From: Entrophospora sp. SA101
Lineage: Eukaryota; Glomeromycota; Glomeromycetes; Entrophosporales; Entrophosporaceae
Assembly: GCA_958430865.1 (NCBI GenBank)
Contig: CAUDNR010000613.1
Coordinates: 1,982 to 65,981 of the forward strand
Direction of reading: 5' to 3'
Length of the DNA stretch: 64,000 nucleotides
Of this stretch, positions 47,935-59,783 are shown in pieces (position 1 is the stretch's first letter; each line of letters begins with the position of its first letter). Made by a program: the position numbers and the translations under genes. The notes beneath the pieces were generated by a model. That model had not been told where the DNA came from and made no database searches. It worked only from the letters and a program-made list of their open reading frames with translations.

Positions 47935-50900
47935 TTTTCTATTTATGTCTTAATATAAAAATTAAGTTAAATCTGTTGTATGATAAAATTATTTTTTAAA
48001 AGAATAATTAAAGGCTTATTATGTATGCTTTTTTGCAAATTATAAATTTCAATATTAAAATAAAATAAAAATAACACCTTGATCAAAATATCAAAATGAT
48101 ATTCTGTATTAATGGTATCATAATAGTATATACAATGTTATTAAAATAATTTATATAGGTAATAGTATTTATTCTTTTAACCCAAATTTCTCAAATGTAA
48201 AGAACTGGAAGTTATGTTTAACTTTAGTTCCAATGAACACAGTAAATCCAAAGAGCTTTATAAAATCATCTAAATCAAACTAATGATCCTAAAAATTTTA
48301 ATTGGATAAAAATCCTGATTCAACCTTCTTATATTAATCCATCCCAAGTTAAAAGAACATTTAAAAGAGCATTTTTCAGTAATTAATAATTTTTATTTAT
48401 GGGAAAAAATAGAAAAGATGATTTTTGAATATTTAACTATTTATTTAATCATCACTAAATACAGATGGTAAATATGTTCCTTGCTAAGATTTTCACTACA
48501 CATAATTGATATCACTAATTTTTTTACATACAGTATGTTAAATAATAATAATAATAAAAGACCAAAATCACCATTTATGCAACAGCAATAAAAACAAACA
48601 TATAAAGAACCAACTATGGCAAAAGTGAATTTAAAGATAAAAAAGAACATCCATTAAAAAGATATTGTTATGATGATGTGTTTCTATGCTATTAAAGACA
48701 GCATTACTTTTTCACTTCAAAATTGAGATTATTTTTCAATATTGCTTTAAGACTTGATAGGATGACAGAGAATGTATAAAATATTCTAAACTTTCATACG
48801 GTCATTACTTTATGGTTAACAAGTTTTAGTGAGATTCATAAAAATCGAATTTATAAAATTTCAATTAAAAAAGCCAAAATATCTATTATTTATGAAAGTA
48901 ATGCATATTTTTGAAAAAAGAAACATATTACTATCAATGACTTCTTCAATGCTTTATATTATAAAAGGATTATAAATAACAATATTTATTTCGTAACAAT
49001 GAGCGGCAGACATAAGGTTTTTGAATAATATAATAGATTATTTCATTCATTCATTCATTCATTTTTATCAATTATTTATAACATATTAACTGTGAAAGTA
49101 TGATTGATTATATTTATTAAATTAATACGATTCTTTTTTTTCAATTTATTATTAAAATGTACGTAAATTATAAACCCGAATTTATCTATTACTATTACTA
49201 TTACTATGGTTAAACAAGACCCGGGTCTGGTTAAACATAATGCGTGTACTGCGCCACATATTCTGAAATCCAGGGTTGCTAAGTAGCAAAGTCAAAAAAT
49301 TTGTAAAAACATAAATATATCAACACCGTGTTATTATTATTCAATGTTCTGTGTAATATTGGAAGTTGACCATTTAATAGTGACAATTTACTAAATTTCA
49401 AACTTGCTTCTATCATGTATCATGAATTAAACATTTAGCCGATATCTCTGCAACAACGAATTAAACGTCTAGCCGATATCTCTGCAACAACAATACACTA
49501 CAGTGCGTGTCACAGAATGCATCCAAAATAATTGGTCTTTAAAATTGACATGAGCTAAATTTTCATGTAACTTTTGAACTATGGAATTTTTAAATAAGTT
49601 CAGTGCAACAGGAGTCATGTCTTGAATCTTGTATTATCAGTCAGTCGCAGGACATTGCAGATCTACATGGAGTCAATTGTAACTCGTTAATACTAACACA
49701 TAATTTTATATGAAAATGGATCATAAAAAATAAATAAAAATATGAAAAAACTTTATTTTTGCCAGGGTAAACAAATACCACTAAGCGATAATCTTGAAAT
49801 TGGACTGTTCTATAAGTTCTGTAATAATAAATTAAACAATTGGATAACATGCACAATTTTAATCTTTGGACTCGATGTTTTTACATAATAATAATAAATT
49901 CAGTAATTAAGTTCTAATTTCCAAGCTTTAAATATTTTATTTTTTTAAATTACATAATTTGTTTATGGAAAAGTATTAACTTCAAATTTTTTGCTTTTTA
50001 TGTGAATTCATGGAACAGAACCTGATTATTAACATTAATTAATTGGTAGTTATTTTTAAAGATTAATTATTTTTATACTATTATTGATTTTTTTTACAAT
50101 GAACATTTTAACTAAATTGATATAATAATATAATATATATATATCACTGGATGAAATAGAAGGTTGTATCAAACAAATTTATTAACTTGGTGATATTTAT
50201 TTAATATTTTCAAACAAAAATGAATTCGCGTAACAGATTCATTTCAAAGATGGCTATTAACAAAATGGAAATAATTTTAATTGATTTGGTTTTTTTTTGG
50301 GGTAATTATTTTTAAAGATAAATTTTCATACTATCATTAATTTTTCATTATATACATTTAGAAACGTAATGATTAAATTAAAAAGGATTTATTTATAATG
50401 ACATTAGCAGGATCTGACAGAGATGTCATTAATATGTAATATATATAAGTTAAAAAAAAAGAAAATTTTGTTTATTTATGATTATTATTACTTGAGTAAT
50501 TTTTTTTTTTTTATATGCACACACACATATATATAAATAAATAATAAATAAAAATCCACCTTTCAATATGTTGCTTTGCAATATTCATAGATCTTGTTTA
50601 ATGTCAAATAGATAGCTATTGAATAATTAACAAATAAATATCTGCCAAATATAATGATTTAGATTTATTTTTATTTATATTTGATAGATAATATTAATAA
50701 TAAATACATATTATATTATACATTGTAAAAAAACCAAGGTTTGTTATATTCACTTCATTTGTGGTAATTAATTATGTAGCAGTGCTAATAATTCATTATT
50801 TCAAATGTAGAGTGATATCTAATTTCATATATTTTTGCAGTTTAATTTCATCATAAATTATAAATCATGTATGAAAATTGTAGGCAACAAATAATATTGT

Positions 50901-51586
50901 CTTGTCCGTTGCTCATGTTATTTTCTAGTTACGCACACAGTTTCTGGTTACGCACACAGCCTTTGAATCTAACTAAAACGGAAGATTTTGGAATTTTTCA
51001 TTAATTATTATTGTCTCATCATTATAATTTTTATATATTACCTTTTGAAAATTTTATAACTGATTGTAATGATTGTTTCTTATTCATTGAAAATAAAATT
51101 GTCAGATTAGTTGTTATTATGGTGCAATTTCCATTTAAATAATAATAGGCCACTTAACTTTTAAGCATTTCTATTATAGTTTTGACATGATGGTTTCATC
51201 AATTAATATTAATATTATTTTGAAAATTTGTCCGTGTAATTTTAAAATTCTAAATAAATTAAAATTAATAATCTTATAAAATAACTGCAAATCAGTCCCT
51301 TATAATTAAAAGCAAAATTTTTCTAACAAAACCTTCCAAGTGGTTATAGACGACTTTGCAGGGAACAACTTTTGCTGCTGAATTTGCTTTAGTCTGCATA
51401 CTAGTTGAGCAATAATCTTAAAACAAGTTGTAAAGAAAAGAAACACTTCTGACCTGATGTAGAATAACCAATATTTAAGCTAGCCTTTTCTTTTAATTGT
51501 TGTTAAAAGGTCCTAGTCTGGCTCTAAAAATTTTATTGTGGTTGAAAATCGCTTGCCAATATGAAAAACGGGAGTTTTTTTTTTTT
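47935..51586. other. AT-rich repeat-rich region, no gene recognised
   Basis: Scraps of dispersed repeats are seen at about 48880-49030, matching 35390-36090. A direct 34-bp duplication lies at 49424-49491 and a doubled GGTTACGCACACAG word at about 50925-50960. No convincing coding sequence; the open frame at 49641-49856 has no known domain. Confidence 0.5.
49424..49491. repeat. Direct duplication of a 34-bp segment
   Basis: GAATTAAACATTTAGCCGAT followed by ATCTCTGCAACAAC occurs twice back to back, differing at about two bases (ACATTT against ACGTCT). Confidence 0.8.
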
Positions 51587-51596
51587 NNNNNNNNNN
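51587..51596. other. Assembly gap (10 N)
   Basis: Ten undetermined bases follow a poly-T run. The inverted repeat arm C1 starts about 138 bp to the right. Confidence 0.99.
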
Positions 51597-51733
51597 GAAT
51601 TATATAAAGGCGGTGACCTTTTCCATTTTCCATTAATCGAATCTATAGTGAGGCGGTCACATTTTTTTTTTTTTAAAGTACTTTCGAATCATAGTGTTGG
51701 CGGTCATATTCAATAGAGTTTTCCCGGTCCTAT

Positions 51734-52797
51734 TTCGGTAGAGTTTCGCATTTGGGGGTTTTGTCAATCATCAGAGTTTTGACAAGGTATATACTAATTG
51801 TTCATTAGAGTTTCAACAGAGTTTTAACAGTCACTAAGAGGTTTTGGCAAGCAACCTTAGTTGCAACCCAAAAAAAATCAACATCTAATGCAACTGCTGA
51901 AACAATTCTGTCACATAATTAAAAATCAATGATAATAATAATAATATTCTTCCTGACATGTACTATTAGTATTAGTATGGATATTAATATATATTAATAT
52001 GTATGATGAATCATCAGTTTTATAAAAATGGTTTTTATTAAAAAAAATTAATGTTAGTAATAAAAGATAATTAATAATATTTTTTTTTTATTTAGAAATA
52101 ATCAACAATAGTAGTAGTAATTATTTTATTTAAAAATAAATAAACATCATTTTTGCAGTTATGTGATTCCATTTTTGATACTAAGCCATCATAATTATAG
52201 TTGCAGACAGTTTCAGGGGTTCAGAGGCTTCAGGAAAGGTTGCAACTCGGGCTTTAAAATTTGCAGCTGCAGAAATGTCAGACACTAATTTTATTAATTC
52301 TTACAATGACAATTAAAAAAAAATTTAAAGACGAACAAAAAATTAATACACAAGTTTGAGTAATTGTACTTGAGGAAATTAAAGTTTGATTGTTTATTAG
52401 AAAAACAGAAATTTAATCAAGCAACTGATCAATCTATTAATAGATCAATTTCTAGATACTGTCACCGATTAAATTTGGGAGAGTGTATTTTAATTGGTGA
52501 TAACATAAAATATTATTATTTTATTTATTTAGTTTATTTAGTCGAAACTAATTAACTTGTTATCAAGTTTTCCTTAATCGAAACTAATTAACTTGTTAGA
52601 AAGTTACTTTTACATTAGGTCGAAATCAAGTTCTTTATATACATGTTCATTTACATATTAGCCCGTATTGCGCGTTTTCGCTCACTTTGTACCTGGGCGA
52701 ATCCGCACGTTTTGAGCGATTCCGCCCATTCCGGGAGAATCTCTTAATTCCAGGAAATTTAAATTTTATTTCTATTTTTATTTTTATTTTTATCTAT
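51734..52797. repeat. Inverted repeat arm C1 (mirror of about 59784-60839)
   Basis: This 1.06 kb block recurs in reverse complement at 59784-60839, sharing an identical 63-codon frame (52364-52555). It contains no recognised gene. It includes a GC-rich stretch at about 52661-52735. Confidence 0.88.
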
Positions 52798-52949
52798 TAT
52801 TATATGGGCATACCCGAAACAAAACAAAAAATCTGAGCATTTGTACTACTAAACGGTTTATGTTTAAACTTTTTTATTATTCGATAGCTTCCGGTGGTGT
52901 TAGAATAGGTAATTGAATGATTCAAGAGTATCCATGCACCAGATAAGGG

Positions 52950-53200
52950 ATTATGGAACCCAAGAATTACAGCACTACTTGGAAGAAAGAACAATGTGAG
53001 AAAATTGCACCTCATGTATTTAAATTAGTCGATATTCACAGCACTCGAAGATTATCTAACGAAAGAGAAAATTATCTATGAAGTTTATCAAGAAGAAAGG
53101 AAAACAATAAACACTAGAAAAAGAAAGCATAATGAAAGTGAGAAATTACCCAATAAAGTGAAAATCTTTGAAAGAAGAATAAAACCTACAATTATTATTA
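52950..53200 (+). pseudogene. Degenerate copy of a dispersed gene family (EPKNYS... type), copy 1
   Basis: Plus-strand text resembles the frame on the minus strand at 54131-54397: GTQELQ for EPKNYS, KKEQCEKIAPHVFKLVDIHS for KKEQGEKIAPYIFKINDTQI, then RRKENNKH. It is interrupted by stops. The function of the family is unknown. Confidence 0.6.
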
Positions 53201-53482
53201 CATAATTGGAGAGGCCTTTTTTCAAGATAAATAAGTAAATTATATATGGGACATGCTGCAACAAAACCAGACAAAGTGAACATTTGACATCATTCAGGAA
53301 TCAGGCTTAAGATTCTATCTTTTAATCATTCAATATAATACAAGATAATCGCAGTAATCAAGCCAAAATAACCTACAATTCACTTTTTATTTTTTTTATC
53401 TTACACTCTCTACTGCTTTAATTATTGAATTTTTTTTTTGTTTTTTTTTTTTTTTGAAATAATAATAATAAATACACTTTTA

Positions 53483-54060
53483 GATTTGCCATGAGAGTAT
53501 AGGAGTAGAACTTGTGATTTTTGCTCTAATTACAATGAAAATAATGGATGTGCTAATCTAATAAAAACTCATCATGAGATGACCAATAAGTTAATTGCAG
53601 CTGATGTAATCTGCAAAAATTATAAAGAAAAATTTGAGAATGATGAATTGCCCAAGTGTGAAAAATGTGGCAAATTGCAGACAAAACTGACTTGGATTTG
53701 TTTAGTGGTAAGTATACTATACTTGCAACTGTAGGGAAATGGCAAAGGAGGAAGAACTTCCTAATTTACCTAATCAAAGGGAAAGCATGACTACTTTTTA
53801 TGAGTGACAAATAAACAGGTTACAAGAAGAATTGGCCACAGCTGAGAAAGCATTAGAAATCGAAAGAGAAGAAATAGTCAAATTTCAAGAGAAGTCTGAA
53901 GAGTGAAGTAAAAGACAGAAGAAAGAGTTATTGGATAAGATAAAGGGTTTAGAAGAAAAAATTATGCAACTAGAAGAGGAAAACAAGAAGCTAAAAGAGG
54001 AAAAGAATGGTCAAATTGCTCAAATTAAGTTAAAGAAACTAAGAAATGATCTTGATTGAA
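53483..54060 (+). pseudogene. Cys-rich coiled-coil repeat-family gene, degraded
   Basis: One stretch reads SRTCDFCSNYNENNGCANLI, then CEKCGKLQTKLTW (paired Cys like a zinc-binding module), up to a GT donor near 53708. From about 53810 a heptad-rich coiled coil follows: LQEELATAEKALEIEREEI and LEEKIMQLEEENKKLKEEK, with a stop in the middle (SEE-stop-SKRQ). A related coiled-coil relic lies at 24340-24780. No function can be assigned. Confidence 0.55.
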
Positions 54061-54130
54061 AATAAGAAAATAATTTAAAGAATATTCTGTATAAATTGAA
54101 ATTCATTTCAACTATAAAGAAAAATGGTAG

Positions 54131-54397
54131 TTATTTTCCTTTTAAAGATTTTTGCTTTTTATTAGGTAATAATGCATCATTGTGATGCTTTCTTTTTCCA
54201 ACACTTATTATTTTTCTTTCTGCTTGGTAAATTTCATAAGTAATCCTTTCTTTTTTTAGATAAGTTTCCAGTATCTGAGTATCATTTATTTTGAAAATGT
54301 AAGGAGCAATTTTTTCACCTTGTTCCTTTTTCAAAATACTTCTAATGGTACTGTAATTCTTGGGTTCCATGGTAGACCTAATGTAAATTAACTTCAT
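54131..54397 (-). CDS. Small basic protein of a dispersed repeat family (EPKNYS type), copy 2
   Basis: An open frame of 88 codons, MKLIYIRSTMEPKNYSTIRS at the start, is rich in Lys and Glu and ends in KRKHHNDALLPNKKQKSLKGK-like basic sequence. A second Met at residue 10 (MEPKNYS) may be the real start. Degraded relatives are at 52950-53200 and 58880-59095. No known domain. It may be part of the element at 53247-54557, and whether it is expressed is unknown. Confidence 0.4.
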   Translation of the reverse strand: MKLIYIRSTMEPKNYSTIRSILKKEQGEKIAPYIFKINDTQILETYLKKERITYEIYQAERKIISVGKRKHHNDALLPNKKQKSLKGK

Positions 54398-54557
54398 ATT
54401 AACTATTTTTATATAGAGATAATTCTATATATTAAGATAAAAAAATGGGATATCATAAAACTGATAATTATAATCACATTACAAATAACTAAATTTTGAT
54501 CCCTGAAATTCTTGGTAATACCAATGTTCACTTTGTCTGATTTTGTTGCAGCATGCC

Positions 54558-55893
54558 CTTATATCTTTTCTTTAGCAATATATTTATTACAAATACTATA
54601 GCTGCAAATCATAGTCAAATAGACTTACTATCAACATTTTCTTCTCCCTTCACATGTGTGTTTATTGGGATATGGCTCTTATATTCTACTGCTTGTCTTT
54701 CAAAGTCTTTGTTTTTAAAGAATTAACCCTTATCTTAATATGATAAATATTTGGAGCTTGGATATGATAACATAATTTTTTCATCATACTGGATTTATTT
54801 CTGGCTGAGGCAAGTAAATAATGATTATTATCTATGTAAATTTCAAAATCAGGATGGATCTTTAATTATCAATTTAAGTTGATTTTTTGCAAACACTAAA
54901 TTTTGTTTGTGTTGGCAAAACTTTCTCTTTTTGGTTCACCTCTTTTAGTGCTACCAAGTGGTTGCATCTATTTTACCCTTCCATACACCATTAATAATAA
55001 CTAATTCACTGATTTAATCTTCTTTCAAACATCACAATAATAACAACTTTCAGTAAAGGAAAGAAAAGGATTAACATTATACCTTTTGGGATTATTATAA
55101 AAGTTTGGGTCAGTTAACTTACTGGTTTTTAAATGTTCTAATATCTTAATATATTCATTTTCTTCAGTTTTCGGAATTAATTTATAACCAGCAGGGCTAA
55201 AGCAAAGCACTTCCTTCAAATGGAATGCTATTTCTTTTATCACTAGAAAATTCATAATAATAGAACATTCATGGTTTCAAGGACTGCAAACGCTCATCTA
55301 TACTTACTTAATCTGTTGCTCAGAATGTAGTACATTGGCATTTTGAACTCAATCATAACTATTACAATATTGCATTTTGCCTTCCACAACTGATCCACAA
55401 CTTTCCCTTGCTCTTTTGCCAATTTGTATTCTTGTTATAATAATTTCTTTTTAATTTTGCTTTTGCCAGATTATCTTTATATACTTGGTATTTGATAAAT
55501 TAATTAATTTATTAGGTATATAATTATTAAATGATATTTAATCAATTAAATTAATTATGACTATTTAAGATAACAATACCACATAATATTCGGAGAATTC
55601 ACTGTAATTTATTGATTATGGGAAATCAATTTCACATCTAATAATACACAGTGAATCTCGACTCGGTGGATATTTACCAAGAAATATATTTAATTAATTT
55701 ATAAGAAATTATTAGTACAGCAATATCCAAACAAAAAAATTTAGAAGGATTTTTTATTTACAATTAGCATTTCATAATTATATATTTGTTTAAGTATTTA
55801 TGCAGAATATTCAAGCCAAAGAAAAATTAGATACAATCAATTATATAGCTATTTATATGTTTAAAAATTATGCAAAAGAAAAAGGTTTACTGC
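54558..55893. other. Repeat-rich spacer
   Basis: A minus-strand frame at 55025-55255 (FSPAGYKLIPKTEENEYIKI) with a Cys pair near its end (SCYYC) may be another scrap of a repeated gene. No domain is recognised. The rest is AT-rich. Confidence 0.4.
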
Positions 55894-56880
55894 TTAGATA
55901 TGCTTTCCAACAATACTTTCATGAGTTGATTTATAAGCTTCCCAAAATGTTAAAAACCATTCAGTAAGAAAACCTTCTGGAACATCTAACGGCAACGATA
56001 AGTCTGGAAGTTGTTTATAATTAGTTAGTGGTGAGTCATTATCTTGATGATTTCGACCCTGACCTTTATTACTATCCTTTTGTTGTGGTGAAAATTTATC
56101 ATCATGATCAATATTTTGTTGATTTTGATTATGATCCATGTTCATAATTCTTGTTCGAGATAAAGGAGCAGAAGATGTTAATGTTGGTGATGTAGATGAT
56201 GAAATCGAAGGTGAAGAAGTAGAAAAATATAATTGTCTAACATCCACATTACCATCATCACTATTTTCGTTGTTATTGTTATCTGAATCAAACTCACACT
56301 TGATATTTAATAAATCCTTTTCTTCTTCCATCTTAATATCATTATTATCATCGAGATATTGTTGATTCTCATGCTCAGAAAAACCAGATTTCAAATTTAA
56401 ACCAAACAAATCATCAAGATCAGACGTTTTTAGACAACCATTATTGTTAATTCTAGTGTTAACATAACTATTGTTTCCGAGGGAAGAAAAAGTCAACTTG
56501 TTAAAATTTGAATTATCAAATTCTTGATTAATCATTGTCGCTGTTGTTGAGAATTCCCGAGTATTGTTATCAAGATTATTATTACTAGTTGTAGTAGTTG
56601 GTGTAATAGTTGTTGTAGTTGACGGTAATGATGGTGTATAGTTATCAGATACGGTGGTGGTGTTGGTGTTTTTGTTAATATTATTTGAGGCAGGTCCATT
56701 GGGAAAATTGTGAGCTAACCAAGGCGGAGGCCAATTTTCTAGATTTTTTTCGTTGTAATAAGTTCTTGCAGAATCTTCACAGTCATTTTTTTTCATAAAA
56801 TCATAAACAAAAGCTTCCATTAAGCGTAAAGTTCTTTTACGAAATTCTTCTAGCTCAAATTGTCTTGATGGTGACGACAT
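55894..56880 (-). CDS. LisH-domain protein (SSDP/Flo8/LUG-like transcription co-regulator candidate)
   Basis: A single exon of 328 residues begins at ATG 56880; a TTG five codons upstream is not used. A LisH dimerisation motif lies at about residues 18-45: LMEAFVYDFMKKNDCEDSAR. It is followed by ENWPPPWL. The middle 240 residues are low-complexity Asn, Thr, Ser and Asp. The C-terminus reads LPLDVPEGFLTEWFLTFWEA, resembling the PxGFLxEWWxxFWD segment found after LisH in SSDP, LEUNIG and fungal Flo8-type regulators. In those families the two parts normally lie close together; here a long insert separates them. A nuclear regulatory role is inferred. It looks intact. Confidence 0.75.
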   Translation of the reverse strand: MSSPSRQFELEEFRKRTLRLMEAFVYDFMKKNDCEDSARTYYNEKNLENWPPPWLAHNFPNGPASNNINKNTNTTTVSDNYTPSLPSTTTTITPTTTTSNNNLDNNTREFSTTATMINQEFDNSNFNKLTFSSLGNNSYVNTRINNNGCLKTSDLDDLFGLNLKSGFSEHENQQYLDDNNDIKMEEEKDLLNIKCEFDSDNNNNENSDDGNVDVRQLYFSTSSPSISSSTSPTLTSSAPLSRTRIMNMDHNQNQQNIDHDDKFSPQQKDSNKGQGRNHQDNDSPLTNYKQLPDLSLPLDVPEGFLTEWFLTFWEAYKSTHESIVGKHI

Positions 56881-57231
56881 ATTAATAGCAAGCAAGTGAA
56901 CGAGTGTATTGATTGATTAATTGAGTGGGTGAATTAATATGAATTTAAGAGTGAGTGAATGTGTTGTATTTAATTGTTTTGTGATTATTAATTTGTAATG
57001 ATTATTAATTGATTTGGAGGAAATTGTAAAAAAAAAAAAAGGGAAAAATTCGTAGTAATAAATCTATTTATGCACAGTATGTATAATGACTAATAATATA
57101 ATGAACGTGATTAAAAGTGATTACATATTAAATTTTGTATTTAGCTTGGTAATATTATTATGTCATTATGATTAATTTAATCTTGGAATCTTCCAGATTC
57201 TATAATTTACTTGCCAATATCAAATATTTGG
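56881..57231. other. Spacer between the LisH gene and the orphan membrane gene
   Basis: AT-rich 5' flank of the LisH gene with a poly-A tract at about 57029-57040. No feature is recognised. Confidence 0.6.
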
Positions 57232-58295
57232 TTATAAACAATATTTATCATTATCATCGTTAAGTACTTGATTATTATCATCGTTAAATACTTGATTATT
57301 AGCATCACTATTGTTGTTGTTGTTGTTAATTGGAATCTCCCATCTCTTAGATGCTCGCCATAATTTTAGATGTGAAATCGATGAAATTATAAATTGTATT
57401 ATCATCAACCAGCCAAGCATTACGCTAATGCAATAGGCTTCACAAAGTACCCTATTAAAAAAAACTACATACTTTTGACCATTAAATCCAACACCTATAC
57501 ATTCTATATCAAGTCTTTTAAATAATGGAAATACATTTGTAAGTCCTTGGGGGGGAAATGAAAAAAAAATTAAGAATTGTTTAAAAGATAAAAATCGAGA
57601 AAAATCTAGAAACATTGAAAAATTACCAGCTGCAGACCATAAATAAAAAAGTGCTCTAAAAAATCATTTTAAAGATTGTTAGATAAATAATATAAATAAA
57701 ATAATAATTATTAATAAAACAAACAATTGTAGCATACATGTCATTGAATATGTCAGACTGATATGGTCCACTTAACCATCGAAATTTGAATCTTAGATAG
57801 AAATATACTATTTAATTAAAAATAATAATATGTTAGCAAAAAAATATTATTAAAAAATAACGTTAATAGAAATATTGTCCTCTTACATATGTCAATTAGC
57901 GTTATTGCCAGCAATAAATGATAAAATAATTTCAATCCATATATTTGAACTCTAGAAATTATAATAATTAATTAAATTAAAAAATTAGCAAGCAACAATT
58001 AAATATTAATAAATTAGCAACGATTAAATACATTAATAAATATTTTTAAAACATACACTTCTATTGAGAAATAATAGTCGAATATTGTTCTATCTTGATT
58101 AAAGCCCACAAATGTAATCAATTGGATTATTTCTAGAAATAAATAAAAATATTTAATAAAATATTTGTTGTTTGTTTGATTTATTCTTTGTAATTTTTCA
58201 CGGAATTTACCCAGAAAAATAATTAATACTGTATTTAGTAATTGGAAAAGTCTTTGGCGTCTGAAAAATAATTTTCTTTCGTCAATTTCCACCAT
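57232..58295 (-). CDS. Orphan multi-pass membrane protein, about 238 residues
   Basis: Five exons (58295-58057, 57951-57887, 57807-57738, 57655-57627, 57545-57232) join in frame with canonical GT-AG borders, including a 29-bp exon. The predicted protein has about four or five hydrophobic segments: LLNTVLIIFLGKF, YFYLFLEIIQLITFVGF, LKLFYHLLLAITLIDILYFY, ALFYLWSAAGL and CISVMLGWLMIIQFIISSI. It ends in a soluble Asn/Asp tail. The family was not recognised. Its consistent splice phases argue that it is a real gene and not a chance frame. Boundaries may be off by a base in one or two exons. Confidence 0.65.
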
Positions 58296-59441
58296 TTCTT
58301 CTAATTTTTTATATTTTCATCAAGAAAATAAAAATTTCTTCTCAAATCAATTTTATTTTTCCCTTCCGAACAATTCAATGAACTATTCATATTTATAAAG
58401 TTTTACAATGTTTTCCATTTGTTTCCAGACTTTAATTTTTAAAGTTAGCTTAAATTAACCGTGTTTCAGTATGCCCCATTAATGAACCAATAATAACAAT
58501 TATAATGTCACAAAGAAATTTCTGGGATCAAATTCCTAAAAAGGATTATTGCATTTTTCCTTTATTATTGTCGCCGAAATCAGTATAGGAAATTGCGTGC
58601 TCGGGTTTGTGTTACATAATAATAATAAATAAATGCAAATTTTTGTTGATTCTTCCTTTTTTTAAGCATAATGAACATTTCATTTATCACAGTGACTTTG
58701 AACAAAAATCAAATAGTGCATACTGCAACTAAACCAGACAAAGTAATATCGGAATTTCAGGAATCAAAAATTTGTAATGTGATTATTAAATCTCGCATTT
58801 GTTATCTTTTGTTTTTCTTTGATATATAGAATTATCTTTATGTAAAAATAGTTAATATAAAACTAATTTATATCAGATCTACCATAGTGCCCAAAGAACA
58901 AGGTGAAAAAATTGCTCCTTGTGTTTTTCACAATAAATGATACTCAGATACTGGAAGCTTGTCTAAGGAATGAAAGGATTACTTATGAAATTTACCAAGA
59001 AGAAAGAAAAATAATAAACATTAGGAGAAGGAAACAGAATGAAGGTGTGCTATTACCAAAACAAAAAGCAGAAATCTTTGGAAAAAGTAAAATAAAATGC
59101 AATGAATCTTATTATTACATATTTATCTATCTATTTTTTCTTTTTAGTCCTTTTAGCAACATAAATCATAATTTTAGTATGTTGTTTATATTAAAATTCT
59201 TGCTAAATAAAATTCAAATCATTTATTTTCTTATGAGTTTTTAAATTGAAGTGTTCCTAATGTAGGCTTACACCAATTATGATTGGTGGATTCTACATCA
59301 TCTCTTTTTTGATTAATATCATTATAGAAATTTCCTATTTCATATTCATATTTCTCCTGGAGATTTTCAATAAAAATTGTTAGTCACTTTTAAGAATCAG
59401 TTATTATCAAATCAATAATAATATATATGAAAATATTGCAC
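58296..59441. other. Repeat-bearing spacer
   Basis: Holds the GCAACTAAACCAGACAAAGT end motif near 58727 and a third, frameshifted EPKNYS-type copy at 58880-59095. A tail on the minus strand near 59240-59400 reads EKYEYEIGNFYNDINQKRDD. Confidence 0.5.
58880..59095 (+). pseudogene. EPKNYS-type repeat gene, copy 3, frameshifted
   Basis: One frame gives VPKEQGEKIAPCVF, and the next gives INDTQILEACLRNERITYEI then YQEERKIINIRRRK. These match the frame at 54131-54397 closely, apart from one frame change near 58925. Confidence 0.65.
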
Positions 59442-59624
59442 TTAAACATACTGCAAATTGTCAATTGTATCCATAAATTGTCCACAACTATACATTTGAA
59501 TGACTTGAATTAACAAATTATATATATCTTCTGCTTTCATTTCACCTTTTGTTGGGGGGATTTTTCCAATTGGTATTGTTACCGGAGTTAGATTTTGACG
59601 CAGATCTTTTGGTCGAATCGTCAT
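59442..59624 (-). CDS. Possible first exon of an unrecognised gene
   Basis: ATG at 59624 opens KDLRQNLTPVTIPIGKIPPT followed by EDIYNLLIQVIQMYSCGQFM, a well-composed protein segment. The frame ends shortly after a GTATGT that could be a 5' splice site near 59447. No matching second exon was found in phase, so the gene may be truncated or reordered by the neighbouring repeat boundary at 59784. Confidence 0.35.
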   Translation of the reverse strand: MTIRPKDLRQNLTPVTIPIGKIPPTKGEMKAEDIYNLLIQVIQMYSCGQFMDTIDNLQYV

Positions 59625-59783
59625 TAATCTCTACTAAATAAAGTTAAATAAATATGAATGTGCTACGGATTGATTAATAATAATAATAATACGCGAATTC
59701 AGATGATAATAAATAATTATACACGTTATTGATAAATAAAAATAGAAATAATAAAAATAAAAATAATAAAAATAAAATAAATA

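Larger units (their letters stand above)
53247..54557. mobile_element. Putative repeat unit with inverted ends of about 35 bp
   Basis: The left end reads GGGACATGCTGCAACAAAAC then CAGACAAAGTGAACATTT. The right end, ending at 54557, is the reverse complement with one or two changes (TTCACTTTGTCTGATTTTGT then TGCAGCATGCCC). Flanks are TTATATAT on the left and TTATATC on the right, a possible target duplication. Inside are a Cys-rich coiled-coil reading on the plus strand and a basic reading on the minus strand. The same end sequence occurs alone at about 4541, 22049 and 58730. No transposase is recognised, so a non-autonomous element or a repeated gene with conserved flanks are both possible. 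Confidence 0.5.
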
